Origin: Planctomycetales bacterium
GTDB taxonomy: Bacteria; Planctomycetota; Planctomycetia; Planctomycetales; Planctomycetaceae
DNA: 64,000 nucleotides
NCBI GenBank assembly: GCA_026400835.1
Contig: JAPLOA010000078.1
Span: 1-64,000, forward strand
Direction: 5' to 3'
In this document: piece by piece, positions 46,152 through 55,272 of the stretch
Layout of the letters: the number at the start of each line of letters is the position of its first letter
How positions within the stretch are numbered: position 1 is the stretch's first letter
Translations under genes and position numbers: made by a program
The notes under the pieces: generated by a model
Databases searched by the model: none
Told to the model about the DNA's origin: nothing
Seen by the model: only the letters and a program-made list of their open reading frames with translations

Positions 46152-46445
46152 TCATTTTAATCGATGAGGATCCTGTCGCGGATCGTGCGGCCTTTTTGAA
46201 CTAGCCATCGCACGATCGATCGCCTTTCCAAGTTTTGCAGGTTCTGCAACGTAGAACTCCGCATAACCACAGCCTTCACAGACCCACGCTCGAATCTTGC
46301 TGGTGACCATCCCAGGAAAGAACACGGTGCCAGGAGTCGAATTCACAGCCACTTGGCTGTCGACGGCGCCATGGAACGGATCCTTGAGACTGATATTCGC
46401 AAGAATACGGGATGCCTGGCACTTGGGACAGACTCCGGATTTCAT
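46152..46445 (-). CDS. Zinc-ribbon protein
   Basis: 97 residues from the ATG at 46445, backed by a strong GAGGTGGAG ribosome-binding site; a GTG at 46466 is the alternative. Two Cys pairs (CPKC at about residue 6 and CEGC at about residue 57) form a zinc ribbon, and the rest (IRAWVCEGCGYAEFYVAEPAKLGKAID) matches small uncharacterised nucleic-acid- or protein-binding ribbon proteins. No function is known. It lies 33 bp after the trxB stop in the same direction, so it may be co-transcribed with trxB and be redox-linked through its Cys residues, which is speculative. Confidence 0.75.
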   Translation of the reverse strand: MKSGVCPKCQASRILANISLKDPFHGAVDSQVAVNSTPGTVFFPGMVTSKIRAWVCEGCGYAEFYVAEPAKLGKAIDRAMASSKRPHDPRQDPHRLK

Positions 46446-46498
46446 CGTTGTCTCCACCTCGGCCACGTTGTCTCTGCCAGGCGTATCGAACGGGCAAC

Positions 46499-47551
46499 CT
46501 ATTCAATCCCCTGCGCCGCAAGCCATCGCTCGGCATCCAGGGCCGCCATGCAGCCAGTTCCCGCAGCAGTGATCGCCTGACGGAAATAATCATCCGCCAC
46601 ATCACCCGCCGCGAAGATGCCGTCCACGCTGGTGTAAGTTCGTTGAGGAGTCGTCCAGACCACGTAGCCCTTTTCGTTGGTCTTCAACTGGCCCTTCAGG
46701 AAGTCTGTATTGGGCGTATGACCAATCGCACAGAAGTAACCCACAGCATCAAGTTCTTCTGTTTTCGAAGGATGGGTTGTGCTGCGAATACGAACTCCGG
46801 TGACTCCACTCTTTTCGTCACCGAGCACTTCGTCGATGTTCGAATTCCACTTCACCTGAATCTTGTGATTGCTTAACGCTCGCTCAGCCATGATGCGACT
46901 GGCCCGAAACGAATCACGCCGATGGATGATGTAAACGACAGACGCAAACTTCGTCAGATAGGTCGCTTCTTCCATCGCGCTGTCGCCGCCGCCGACAACG
47001 ACGACTGGTTTGTTACGAAATCGAGGCAACGCGCCGTCGCAGACGGCACAGGCCGAGACGCCCATGTTCTTGAACTTGTCTTCAGATGGCAGACCCAAAT
47101 AGTTGGCTCGAGCGCCGGTAGCGATGATAATTGCGTGAGACGTGAACTCTTCGCCGCCCAGAGTTTTCAGTTTGAAGGGTCGCTGCGTCGTGTCGATATC
47201 GACAATGTCGTCAGTGACAATTCGAGTCCCAAAGTTGGCCGCCTGCTGTCGCATCAGTTCCATCAGCTCCGGACCACTGACGCCGTGCTTACCATGGGGA
47301 GCCATGTAGCGACGCTTGTCGTCCTGGATCGATGTGTCCAGATAGGTTGTCATGTCACCGGCTGGAAAACCAGGGAAGTTCTCGACTTCAGTCGTCAGCG
47401 ATAGCTGCCCCAGCGGCAGAGTCCCCATCTGACGGTTTTCCTCGTTGAAGGCACCCTCGTAAACAACCGGATTCATCTCCGCTCGGGCGGCATAAATGGC
47501 GGCTGTCCAGCCAGCAGGACCAGAACCGATGATGGTGACCTTTTCAGTCAT
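46499..47551 (-). CDS. trxB: Thioredoxin reductase
   Basis: 350 residues from the ATG at 47551 ([18 protein letters not shown]); a 24-residue upstream extension is not supported. FAD-binding [10 protein letters not shown] lies at residues 9-18, the redox-active disulfide is CAVC in [17 protein letters not shown], and the NADPH site is [17 protein letters not shown]. The closing FAD motif is [39 protein letters not shown]. An insertion of about 15 residues ([14 protein letters not shown]) is longer than in E. coli TrxB. It reduces thioredoxin with NADPH and fits near the redox-sensing region 49 kb, though no link is proven. Confidence 0.95.
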   Translation of the reverse strand: MTEKVTIIGSGPAGWTAAIYAARAEMNPVVYEGAFNEENRQMGTLPLGQLSLTTEVENFPGFPAGDMTTYLDTSIQDDKRRYMAPHGKHGVSGPELMELMRQQAANFGTRIVTDDIVDIDTTQRPFKLKTLGGEEFTSHAIIIATGARANYLGLPSEDKFKNMGVSACAVCDGALPRFRNKPVVVVGGGDSAMEEATYLTKFASVVYIIHRRDSFRASRIMAERALSNHKIQVKWNSNIDEVLGDEKSGVTGVRIRSTTHPSKTEELDAVGYFCAIGHTPNTDFLKGQLKTNEKGYVVWTTPQRTYTSVDGIFAAGDVADDYFRQAITAAGTGCMAALDAERWLAAQGIE

Positions 47552-47740
47552 GTCACTAACCTGTCTTAACGTTTTCTGCGTATTTCGCGGGTTGATGCCT
47601 AATCGGACTCCGTCGCCGAGCAAGTCAATACGCGGACACTAACCGACCGGAACGCATCCGACAACGATCGGCCGTTTCTCCTTCGGAATTCATAAGACTG
47701 GAAATCACCGGAGTTCCATCAGGAATCTGGTAAGAGAATC

Positions 47741-49072
47741 CTACGACGGAAAGCACTTGCCGAAACGAACCAGCCACAGAGGAGACCCGAGCAGGCGAAT
47801 GCGAAGCGTCACAAGAGCCCAGGCCAGGTTCACTTCGCGGGACAGGAATTTGAGCCACGTCTTTCCGTCGGCGGTGATCCGCAGATTGGCTTTGCCGCAG
47901 TGACCGTCTTCGACCAGTAGTTTCTGATCGCGGATGGTTACTGTTGCCATTCGCTTTTCAGATCCAGTGAATGTGAAGTGATAGACAGCATCCAGCCCTT
48001 TGGACTGTCCCGGCTGAAATTGCAGTGACATGTATTTCAGAAAACTGTCGATCGATTGCACGTTGAGGTTTCCTCGCACAGGCCGCAGCGTCTTATGAGG
48101 AAATCGAAGTTGAACATGTTCGGCCGCATCAGATCCCGGGATAGCGTAGACGATTTCCTCCTTGTCCTGCAGAGGTCTCAGCGTTTCCTCGGTAAACTGC
48201 TTTCGATTCTCCAGCCACGGCGCAATCACGTCTTCGCCAGCCGGACACACGGCCAGACAATAAGCCGCTTTGTAATTCGCGCCGAATGATAAGCTTTGCC
48301 ACATTGATGCGGATTCAGAATCGGAGACTTTCGCTCGCAGTTCATTGCGACTGCTGCTGGACGCAATCTGCTCCGTCAGATCTCCAAAGCCACCCATGAA
48401 CTCACGATAGTTGTGAGTGTAACAGGCACTGAAATTGAAATCGCCATTGGTGGCGATGGCTCCGACAGGACAGGCTGCCACGCACAGGCGACATTCCAGA
48501 CAAGGGTTGTAGTCAATGGATTTCGATTCTTCGGCAACAGCTTCACCGATCAGAATTGTCCCCAGCAAAATGAAGTTGCCAAACTTCGGATGAATCACGT
48601 TGCGATGAATTCCCATCTGTCCCAGCCCCGCCGCTACAGCGACCGGCTTATGTGACACCACCCAGATTTTGCCAGGAAAGTTGTCCATTTCCATCGGAAA
48701 GCCCATCGATGGATTCACGGCTTTGATGCCTCGAGCCTCCAGCTCCGTCACAACTTTCCGCGCGACATCGTTGACGTGGTCACCAGCGTGATGAAACTCC
48801 AGGTTCGCCACTGATCGTGCGGAGCTGCGAATCGGTTCGCGATTCATTTTGCACACAAATGCCAGCAAGGTTTTTGTCCATGGAGCGAAACTCATAATGT
48901 CCGCTCGCTGGTCGTCGAGCTCAGGACGATCAATCGAAACCAGCCCTGCGTCATCAGCGCCACAGTCGAGACACAATTTCCGAAGTGCTTCTGAAGTGAG
49001 CGACACCGACGAACACACTTTCGCAGCGCCTCGAACTTTGATCACCGTCGGATGTTCATCGATTCGCCCCAT
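47741..49072 (-). CDS. 4Fe-4S ferredoxin-type reductase with C-terminal SCP2-like domain
   Basis: 443 residues from the ATG at 49072, which is preceded by a GGGGGG tract 7 bp upstream; the alternative ATG is at 49078. Residues 30-240 resemble the corrinoid-dependent reductase/QueG-like fold (CLDCGADDAGLVSIDRPEL, and PVAVAAGLGQMGIHRNVIHPKFGNFILLGTILI). Two [4Fe-4S] cluster motifs follow: PCLECRLCVAACPVGAI and AYCLAVCPAGEDVI. Residues from about 335 to 443 match a sterol-carrier (SCP2) domain (YHFTFTGSEKRMATVTIRDQ and LRITADGKTWLKFLSREVNLAWALVTLRIRLLGSP). It is a predicted oxidoreductase acting on a hydrophobic substrate. It is divergent from an HxlR regulator with a palindrome pair between them. 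Confidence 0.85.
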   Translation of the reverse strand: MGRIDEHPTVIKVRGAAKVCSSVSLTSEALRKLCLDCGADDAGLVSIDRPELDDQRADIMSFAPWTKTLLAFVCKMNREPIRSSARSVANLEFHHAGDHVNDVARKVVTELEARGIKAVNPSMGFPMEMDNFPGKIWVVSHKPVAVAAGLGQMGIHRNVIHPKFGNFILLGTILIGEAVAEESKSIDYNPCLECRLCVAACPVGAIATNGDFNFSACYTHNYREFMGGFGDLTEQIASSSSRNELRAKVSDSESASMWQSLSFGANYKAAYCLAVCPAGEDVIAPWLENRKQFTEETLRPLQDKEEIVYAIPGSDAAEHVQLRFPHKTLRPVRGNLNVQSIDSFLKYMSLQFQPGQSKGLDAVYHFTFTGSEKRMATVTIRDQKLLVEDGHCGKANLRITADGKTWLKFLSREVNLAWALVTLRIRLLGSPLWLVRFGKCFPS

Positions 49073-49118
49073 GAGCATGCCCCCCCTTTCATCATTTACC
49101 GAAACCGCTACCCGATCA

Positions 49119-49159
49119 CTTGCAAAATGCAAGCAATCAAAACACTTGCATTCTGCAAG
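49119..49159. promoter_or_regulatory. Two HxlR-type operator palindromes
   Basis: CTTGCAAAATGCAAG (49119-49133) and CTTGCATTCTGCAAG (49145-49159) share the perfect palindrome CTTGCA-N3-TGCAAG, spaced 26 bp start to start (about two and a half helical turns). They lie in the 197-bp gap between the divergent iron-sulfur gene and the hxlR-type gene. The second overlaps a possible -35 box of the regulator gene (TTGCAT at 49146-49151, 17-bp spacer, TATTGT at 49169-49174), consistent with autorepression. Confidence 0.75.
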
Positions 49160-49269
49160 CATCGCAGGTATTGTCAAGCGATGTGTGCAGGCAATTGCCA
49201 GACTCGTGAGCATTAAGGATCCCGACAGGCGCCCAAAACATTCACCATCTCCGGCGAAAGCTGAGTCCC

Positions 49270-49608
49270 ATGAAACATATTCGCTCCTGTTGCCCGGTGG
49301 CCTGCACGCTGGACCTGATCGGCGACAAGTGGACGCTGCTGGTTGTCCGCGACCTGCTGCTGGGACGATCTCATTTTCGTGAGTTCTCATCGTCCCCGGA
49401 GCGCATTGCGACCAACATCCTGACAGATCGACTTACGCGACTTGTCGAAGCGGAACTGGTCGAAAAATTCCCATCGCCCGAGCAACCAGGAAGAGACGCT
49501 TATCGTCTCACAGAAAAAGGCACAACCCTTGGGCCGGTCGTGCAGTCCCTCAGGAAGTGGGGCCTGGAACACATCGAAGGCACGGCGGCTCGCTTGAAGC
49601 CCAAATGA
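49270..49608 (+). CDS. HxlR-family winged-helix regulator with N-terminal Cys
   Basis: 112 residues matching the HxlR/YodB family: CCPVACTLDLIGDKWTLLVVRDLLLGRSHFREFSSSPERIATNILTDRLTRLVEAELVEK covers the conserved winged helix-turn-helix. Cys7, Cys8 and Cys12 lie where the redox- or quinone-sensing Cys of YodB-type repressors is found, so a thiol sensor is plausible but unproven. Two perfect palindromes occupy the upstream gap, and the divergent gene encodes the iron-sulfur/SCP2 protein; such regulators usually control their divergent neighbour. The 95-nt leader is long for so small a gene. Confidence 0.92.
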   Translation: MKHIRSCCPVACTLDLIGDKWTLLVVRDLLLGRSHFREFSSSPERIATNILTDRLTRLVEAELVEKFPSPEQPGRDAYRLTEKGTTLGPVVQSLRKWGLEHIEGTAARLKPK

Positions 49609-49823
49609 TCATGGGCGTTCGACGCTGAGATGTTGCCAATCAGCGTACCCGTAGGTCACATCATCAAAAGCAACATCTCAGAAACACGCTTGGGCCTGAA
49701 AAGAAGCAAGCCCACCCAATCCATCTCACGGATCGCATTGAGCAGAACGGTGGCCGCAGCCATCGTGTACCGGCTGGCTCAGGCGGGAAAACCTGTATGC
49801 GAATGGAGTGAAAAAAGCACGCA

Positions 49824-51038
49824 CTAGACTGGCATACTGCCGGGCTGATGACCCTCGGCCAATGCGAGGCGACGAAGCCAGCGGTAGTGCGACGCAAGTC
49901 CGGACATAAAGCTCTGATGCACATTGTAGCGAATCCCAAACTCCTGACATGTTTCGCGAACCAGAGGACTGAGGGCTCGATAATGAATGTGGCAGACCTG
50001 CGGAAACAGATGATGCTCAATCTGGTAATTCAAACCACCAACAAACCATGACAGCAGCAGGTTGTTCGGGGCGAAGTCGACAGTCGTTTCAATCTGATGG
50101 ATTGCGAACGACGACACCATTCGCCCCGTGTCAGATTCCGGCATCGGGAAGGCGGCTTCCTCAACGCAGTGAGCCATCTGAAAAACAATACTCAGCATAA
50201 CACCCTGAAAGAACGACACACCCATATAAACTGCCAGAACCTGCCACCACGGATGCAGCATCATCGGGACGACGAAACCCATCACGATAAAGAACACTTT
50301 GCCAATGAGGAAGATTGCCAGTTCCTGACCTTTGGGGCGCACGACTGAATGCACTCCGATCCGGCCACGCAGGAGATCGCGAAAGTCATCGTAGAACTGC
50401 CATTTGATAGCGATGAAGCCGTACAAGAACCAGAGATAGAAATGCTGCAGCCGATGAAAGCTAAGATACTTCTGGTGTGGCGACAGTCGGCCCAGAATCC
50501 CAAGCTCGATGTCATCATCATGTCCCGTGATATTGGGATAAGTATGATGAATGACGTTGTGTTTTCGAGCCCAGTAGTAAGAACTACCACCCAGCATGTC
50601 CAGCGACCAGGCGGCCATCCGGTTGATGATGGAAAATCGCGAGTATCCTCGGTGGCTACCGTCATGCTGGATACTGAATCCGATAGCTGACATGGCCAAG
50701 CCCAGGGAAGCACACGCCGGTGCGACCGTCCACCAGGATACTGGCCCCACAACCAGGAACGCATAAGAAGCCGCAAACCAGGTGAGGATCACCGCGGTCT
50801 TGACGTACATTTGCCAGCAGTCTCGGGGTGACTGATGGGTACTTTGAAAATACTGATCCACCCTTCGCTTGAGCGACAGAAAGAATTCATCATGCCGTTC
50901 AAACTTGGGGATTGCGGTCGGTGAGGCCAACGGCGGGGTGCCATCAGCGTGCGATGCCTCAGAAGCCAGGAGCATAGTCTGCCTGTAATTCACTCGGAAT
51001 GACTCGTGACGAGTAACAACGTTTTCTTCGGGCGGCAT
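49824..51038 (-). CDS. Acyl-CoA/acyl-lipid desaturase (linoleoyl-CoA desaturase-like)
   Basis: 404 residues, a membrane di-iron desaturase. Histidine boxes: SIQHDGSHRGY (HxxxH), KHNVIHHTYPNITGHDDDIELG (HxxxHH) and NYQIEHHLFPQVCHIHY (QxxHH). Four hydrophobic segments flank these. The N-terminus (IPKFERHDEFFLSLKRRVDQYF) is typical of the front-end/linoleoyl-CoA desaturase family, and no cytochrome b5 domain (HPGG) is fused, so a separate electron donor is needed. Introduces a cis double bond in fatty acids at the membrane; the position is not predictable. The start may be as late as 50975. The gene stands alone, on the same strand as the Nudix and fabI genes. Confidence 0.9.
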   Translation of the reverse strand: MPPEENVVTRHESFRVNYRQTMLLASEASHADGTPPLASPTAIPKFERHDEFFLSLKRRVDQYFQSTHQSPRDCWQMYVKTAVILTWFAASYAFLVVGPVSWWTVAPACASLGLAMSAIGFSIQHDGSHRGYSRFSIINRMAAWSLDMLGGSSYYWARKHNVIHHTYPNITGHDDDIELGILGRLSPHQKYLSFHRLQHFYLWFLYGFIAIKWQFYDDFRDLLRGRIGVHSVVRPKGQELAIFLIGKVFFIVMGFVVPMMLHPWWQVLAVYMGVSFFQGVMLSIVFQMAHCVEEAAFPMPESDTGRMVSSFAIHQIETTVDFAPNNLLLSWFVGGLNYQIEHHLFPQVCHIHYRALSPLVRETCQEFGIRYNVHQSFMSGLASHYRWLRRLALAEGHQPGSMPV

Positions 51039-51338
51039 AAAATTGATGCCCGGTTGTTCGCGGGATACATCACTCAGATCATTACCTCAGTCGTGGCCGC
51101 GCACAATGTTACACTCTAGTCCTGTCGCGCGCTGATTGCCAGTGGCTGAAATAATTCCCGCTGGCAGAATATTAAGGCGATATGAAGAACCGTTTTGCGT
51201 TCTGCCAGGAACACTGCAGGAGCTCTCCAAAAAACGACTCAAGTGCTGTGTGAGTTGCGGTTGGGTCGAAGCCTGGAGGACAACAATCGCCCGTTTTGGC
51301 GACCTGATGCATCCTGACTCGCTGCGCAACTGTTCAAG

Positions 51339-51734
51339 CTATTCGCTGAGCAACTGCACAAGGACCGCCTTGTTGGCCTCGGGGAATTCCAGAGTCGCCA
51401 GCTCCTCAAAAGTAACCCAGCGAAACGGAAAGGTCGCCGGGGCCTGATCCGGCAATCCGGGACTCAGGCCGCAACGCCAGAAATGCAACTCCACATCGCC
51501 GTGTGGGTACGTATGCTCAATGGTTGCCAGATGTTCTCGCGGAACAATTAACAAGCCGGTTTCTTCACGACATTCACGAACGGCACAGGAACGCGGTGTC
51601 TCATCGGCTTCGCATTTTCCTCCCGGAAATTCCGAAAGGCCTGCCAGAGGAACACCGGCCGGTCGTATTCCGACAAGAATTCGACCGGCTGATTCAACGA
51701 CCGCAATACCGATTCGCTTTCGAAGATTTGACAT
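51339..51734 (-). CDS. Nudix hydrolase (MutT-like)
   Basis: 131 residues from the ATG at 51734 (MSNLRKRIGIAVVESAGRILVG); a GTG at 51743 is an alternative. The Nudix box is GGKCEADETPRSCAVRECREETGL (about 39-62), with the metal-binding REXXEE pattern satisfied. The short length and EFPGGK entry resemble MutT-type 8-oxo-dGTP diphosphatases. Likely a housekeeping hydrolase of oxidised or other nucleoside diphosphate derivatives. It lies about 100 bp downstream of fabI on the same strand, separated by a G/C-tract hairpin. Confidence 0.9.
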   Translation of the reverse strand: MSNLRKRIGIAVVESAGRILVGIRPAGVPLAGLSEFPGGKCEADETPRSCAVRECREETGLLIVPREHLATIEHTYPHGDVELHFWRCGLSPGLPDQAPATFPFRWVTFEELATLEFPEANKAVLVQLLSE

Positions 51735-51757
51735 TTCACTCACTATGTTCGCATTCG

Positions 51758-51812
51758 CCCCCCCCCACCGATCTCAACGATCCCGCATGGCGGCGATTTC
51801 GGAGTGGGGGGG
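51758..51812. terminator. C-tract/G-tract inverted repeat between fabI and the Nudix gene
   Basis: CCCCCCCCAC (about 51758-51767) faces GTGGGGGGG (51804-51812) with a 36-bp loop. It could be a hairpin terminator after fabI on the minus strand, but no T-run is visible and the homopolymers may simply be hypervariable tracts. Confidence 0.4.
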
Positions 51813-51831
51813 ACGGAATCGGAAGCTGACT

Positions 51832-52659
51832 TCAGCGGGCTGCTGCAGCCGTTTCAAGGAAATCGGCGGGAGGTGCTCCCATAATATTGAAGCCACAGTC
51901 GACGTGGACGACTTCGCCAGTCATACCGCTGGACAGCTTGCTCAGCATCACCATGCCCATGCTGCCAACTTCTTCTGCGTCAAGATTTCGACGCAGAGGA
52001 GAAATCGAAGCATTCACAATCTGCATTTTGTCGAAGTCACCAACTCCGCTGGAACTAACGGTTCGCAATGGACCCGCACTGATTGCGTTGACGCGAGTTC
52101 CCGCAGGCCCCAGTTCGCTGGCCAGGTAACGCACGCTGCACTCAAGAGCAGCTTTGCAGATTCCCATCAGGTTGTAACCGGGAACAACTTCTTCGCCACC
52201 GAAGTACGAAAGAGTCAGAATGCTGGAGTCACTGCTGAGAGCGTCACGCTTCTTTGCGGCTCCGGCAACAGCCAGCAGGCTGTAGGCGCTGATCTCCATT
52301 GCTGTCTTGAATCCACCTCGACTGCAGGCCCAGGTTGGACCTGTCAGGTCCGCCGGCGGAGCGAAAGCGATGCTGTGCAGGATAAAGTCCAGCTTGCCAA
52401 ATGTTTCGACAGCCTTCGCAATCACAGCATCGATGTGTTCGTCGTTACAGACGTCCATCGGCATAAGAAACTTTGAACCGATTGGGTCGACGAGCTTGGC
52501 AACCTTGTTGTGATTCTTCGGGCGATCTCCGGAGTCCGGCAGGTGAGTGAACCCCAGTTCCGCACCTTCGCGATGCAAGTACTCAGTGATGGCCCACGCA
52601 ATCGATCGCTCGTTAGCGATCCCCAGAACAATGCCCTTCTTGCCAGCAAACAGACCCAT
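51832..52659 (-). CDS. fabI: Enoyl-[acyl-carrier-protein] reductase (NADH)
   Basis: Carries out the last reduction of each fatty acid elongation cycle. 275 residues from the ATG at 52659 (MGLFAGKKGIVLGIANERSIAWA), which has an AAGAAGG ribosome-binding site. The cofactor-binding GIANERSIAWAITEYLHREGA, FILHSIAFAPPADLTGPTW, the catalytic Tyr-Lys pair (Tyr in LSYFGGEEVVPGYNLMGICKAALE with Lys nearby), and GPLRTVSSSGVGDFDKM are all typical of FabI. The C-terminal AGNEVGSMGMVMLSK-type region is normal. It may feed the downstream desaturase's fatty acids. No other fab genes are adjacent. Confidence 0.95.
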   Translation of the reverse strand: MGLFAGKKGIVLGIANERSIAWAITEYLHREGAELGFTHLPDSGDRPKNHNKVAKLVDPIGSKFLMPMDVCNDEHIDAVIAKAVETFGKLDFILHSIAFAPPADLTGPTWACSRGGFKTAMEISAYSLLAVAGAAKKRDALSSDSSILTLSYFGGEEVVPGYNLMGICKAALECSVRYLASELGPAGTRVNAISAGPLRTVSSSGVGDFDKMQIVNASISPLRRNLDAEEVGSMGMVMLSKLSSGMTGEVVHVDCGFNIMGAPPADFLETAAAAR

Positions 52660-53118
52660 CGCAATCAACCTTCTTAAGCAAACGTACGTCTTAATTCTCT
52701 TCGACTCGCCACGGCCACCGTCCGGCGAGATGACTCGGGAAACATCATAAGCTGTTTCCGCGAAAATCTCCTGTTTGGTCGTGCCCGGACCCGGCGCAAT
52801 TCAAAATCGGATTCAATCCGTATTCGAATGGAGAGACTGCACAGACGGGATCATAGGGGTTGACTTTGCTGGCGAAAAGCCAGTCGCCAGTAGCGAGAGC
52901 ACAAAGGCCAGAGTCCAAAAGGTGGCTTTCGCATACATTCACATTATCCTGCGTTTTCCGAGCCCCAGGTGAGTGCGAACCCGCGCGAGCGTTTGATGTA
53001 TTTCCCAGGGAACGACGCTTCAGGCTTGACCATCGAGTAAGTTGCTCGAAAATCAAGGTCGTCGTTATTGAAATCTGAATCTGCCGATCGTGACCACCCT
53101 GCTTTTCGGAGCTGAATA
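52660..53118. other. Gap without genes between fabI and the secreted hydrolase
   Basis: The 459-bp stretch holds the divergent promoters of fabI and the plus-strand gene at 53119. No frame has protein-like composition, and no palindrome or RNA gene stands out. Confidence 0.45.
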
Positions 53119-54135
53119 ATGTTTGCGTTGCGAACTTCCGCATTCGTGTTGTCTGCATTGGTGTTAGGCTCAACTGTCGTTCAGCTATGTCCGGCACAGC
53201 AGAAGAGCGCGGCTCAGTCCAAGGCCACAGTGCCTCAGAAAGGCGCACCCACCGCGGAAAAAGGCAAGAAACCTGCAACCGCCGGCAGCAGCGATGCTGG
53301 GACCGTCGTACCCCTGAATGCTGCAGGCTGGCCAATTGCCACCACGTATTTCGAGTCTCAATCGGGCAAAGAATCGCCCGTGATCATTCTGCTGACCAGC
53401 ACCGAGGGCTCAGACAAGGTTGACGCTCGCAACAGGCTGATCTGGCAATCAACCGCTCTGGCTCTTCAGAAAAGCGGTTTTGCGGTAATCACTGCAGACC
53501 TGCGAAAACATGGCGAGAGTATTCCTCCTGTTGCAGAAGGAAAAGAATCTTCAGTTCTTAAAATGAACGCTGAAGACTACCCGTTAATGGTGGCCGCAGA
53601 CATGGAAGCAATCAAGGCCTTCCTGCTGGCCGAGCATACGGCAGAGAAACTGAATGTTCGCAAACTGGGAATTGTTTCCATGGGCTCCAGCTCGATGGTC
53701 GCTGCTGCGTTTGCCGTGGCTGACTGGGACAAGAAGCCTTACCCGGATGGCCCAACACCCCTGACAAGCACGCCTCGTGGCCAGGACGTTCGTGCGCTGA
53801 TCTGCTACAGCCCCGCGACGACAGTGAAAGGAATTAACTCAACGGCCATCCTGAAGGCCATCAAGCCGCTGCCGATTGCGGTCTACGTTATCGCGGCGAA
53901 GGAGAACAAGGACGATGTGAAGAATGCCGAGAAATTCTTCAAGGCCGTTGATCCGAAGGACGCAGCTTATGCTGAAGTTCGCAAGCTTGTGATTGCTCCG
54001 GGAAACATCAGAGCAGAACGTTTTCTTGAGGCCAAAGTGGACGAGGCAAACAAGGACATTACCGACTTCATGACGAAGAATCTGAAGCAATTGGAAATGC
54101 CCTGGGTATCACGCAAGGACCGTCGCGAGAACTAA
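53119..54135 (+). CDS. Secreted alpha/beta hydrolase (dienelactone hydrolase-like)
   Basis: 338 residues with a Sec signal (residues 1-27, ALRTSAFVLSALVLGSTVVQLCPAQ) and a low-complexity Lys/Ala/Pro linker (about 28-62). The fold begins at PVIILLTSTEGSDKV. LRKHGES may contact the substrate, and the nucleophile elbow appears to be IVSMGSSSMVAAAFAV (GxSxS in place of GxSxG). LPIAVYVIAAKENKDDVKNAEKFFKAV is the usual Asp-bearing strand. The catalytic triad is only partly clear. It is preceded by a gap and followed convergently by rsmD. Confidence 0.82.
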   Translation: MFALRTSAFVLSALVLGSTVVQLCPAQQKSAAQSKATVPQKGAPTAEKGKKPATAGSSDAGTVVPLNAAGWPIATTYFESQSGKESPVIILLTSTEGSDKVDARNRLIWQSTALALQKSGFAVITADLRKHGESIPPVAEGKESSVLKMNAEDYPLMVAADMEAIKAFLLAEHTAEKLNVRKLGIVSMGSSSMVAAAFAVADWDKKPYPDGPTPLTSTPRGQDVRALICYSPATTVKGINSTAILKAIKPLPIAVYVIAAKENKDDVKNAEKFFKAVDPKDAAYAEVRKLVIAPGNIRAERFLEAKVDEANKDITDFMTKNLKQLEMPWVSRKDRREN

Positions 54136-54285
54136 TGCTTCAACGGTACCAGACTTCAAAGGCTCAGGTGAAACGGGACTGCCGCGGCGACAGGAGGAGC
54201 GTCGCCATGTTCGCATTAACAGCAGGATATGGCGCACGGTTCATGCCGTAAACACGGACCAACTGAAGAAATACGACCTTTTGAT

Positions 54286-54969
54286 CTACTCGTCGGTATC
54301 AGCCCCATCGTCTTCTTCATCGCCCGTTTCCGCTGAATCCTCCGCAGACTCGTCACTGCTGGCCACTTCGCCATCTTCAGTGAATGCCCCGGGTTTAGTC
54401 ATGATCCAGATCATCATGGAAGAGATTTCCCAGCAGTCATGAACTTGCCACTGGGACAACTCGGGTGTTTCAAAATGCTCAGGTGTACGCAGAACGAGGA
54501 TGCAGTCTGCACTGGAAATCGTGTCGCGAGCTAATCGCTTCAAACTTGCCCACAGAGGCTTTCCGGGGGCAATCTCATCAGCAGTTCGATATGGCGGATC
54601 AAAGAAGATTATCGTGTAAGGCAGGCAGTCGTCACCCCCCTTGGGGCGGAATGAGGTTCGTCGAACGTCAGTCTTCCAACAAATCGTTCGAGCCTCAGGA
54701 GCGATCGTCCTGATGTTGGACACAAGCAGTTCGTGAATCTCAGGGCCGGCCTCGTAAAAGACGCAGGACTTCGCCCCACGACTGAGCGACTCGATTCCCA
54801 TCGTCCCGACGCCGGAGAACACATCGGCGACTCGGGCATTGGGAATGAGATGATTCAGCCGGTCAAACACCATCTGCCGCACGCGGTCGGTGTAGGGGCG
54901 AGTAGAATCATCGGAAGGAGTCCTCAGCAGCCGACGACGGTATTGTCCGGAGATGACTCTCAACGACAT
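54286..54969 (-). CDS. rsmD: 16S rRNA (guanine-966-N2)-methyltransferase RsmD
   Basis: 227 residues. The N-terminal LRVISGQYRRRLLRTPSDDSTRPYTDRVRQMVFDRL matches the RsmD opening. SAM-binding DVFSGVGTMGIESLSRGA and motif IV IIFFDPPYRTADE (the DPPY of N2/N6 methylases) are present. The body is of standard length, but the C-terminus carries an extra acidic tail (about 35 residues, DESAEDSAETGDEEDDGADTDE). Modifies G966 of 16S rRNA in the 30S subunit. It converges on the secreted hydrolase gene and diverges from the HU-like gene. Confidence 0.93.
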   Translation of the reverse strand: MSLRVISGQYRRRLLRTPSDDSTRPYTDRVRQMVFDRLNHLIPNARVADVFSGVGTMGIESLSRGAKSCVFYEAGPEIHELLVSNIRTIAPEARTICWKTDVRRTSFRPKGGDDCLPYTIIFFDPPYRTADEIAPGKPLWASLKRLARDTISSADCILVLRTPEHFETPELSQWQVHDCWEISSMMIWIMTKPGAFTEDGEVASSDESAEDSAETGDEEDDGADTDE

Positions 54970-55272
54970 AAGGGCAGTGCCTGTTCCAGAATTCAGATCG
55001 AATGGAATCTCGGAATCGTAACCGGAACTTCTTCGAAATCCCGGAGTGAACAGAGGAGTCCGTCAGATTTTCGACAGGTCAGGCAAAGATGCGAAAAATC
55101 CCAGCAAAACTCAAGGAAATCGAGATTTTAACGGCTGCAATCGATTGACACCTCCGAAGATCAGAACTCTACTTCCTGCAAAAATCCGAGGGTTTTTCGT
55201 GTCTCCGAAGACATCCCCTCTTTGTGACCAGTTTGTTCCCGTTCTGAAATTGAATTAAGGAGAGAATTCCCG

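Noticed and set aside
51520-52476. Plus-strand frame of 318 codons opposite the fabI and Nudix genes
   Set aside because: It is antisense to two confirmed genes and its protein is Arg/Ser/His-rich without motifs.
52745-53335. Minus-strand frame of 196 codons overlapping the start of the secreted hydrolase
   Set aside because: It has no family motifs and conflicts with a clearly signal-bearing plus-strand gene.
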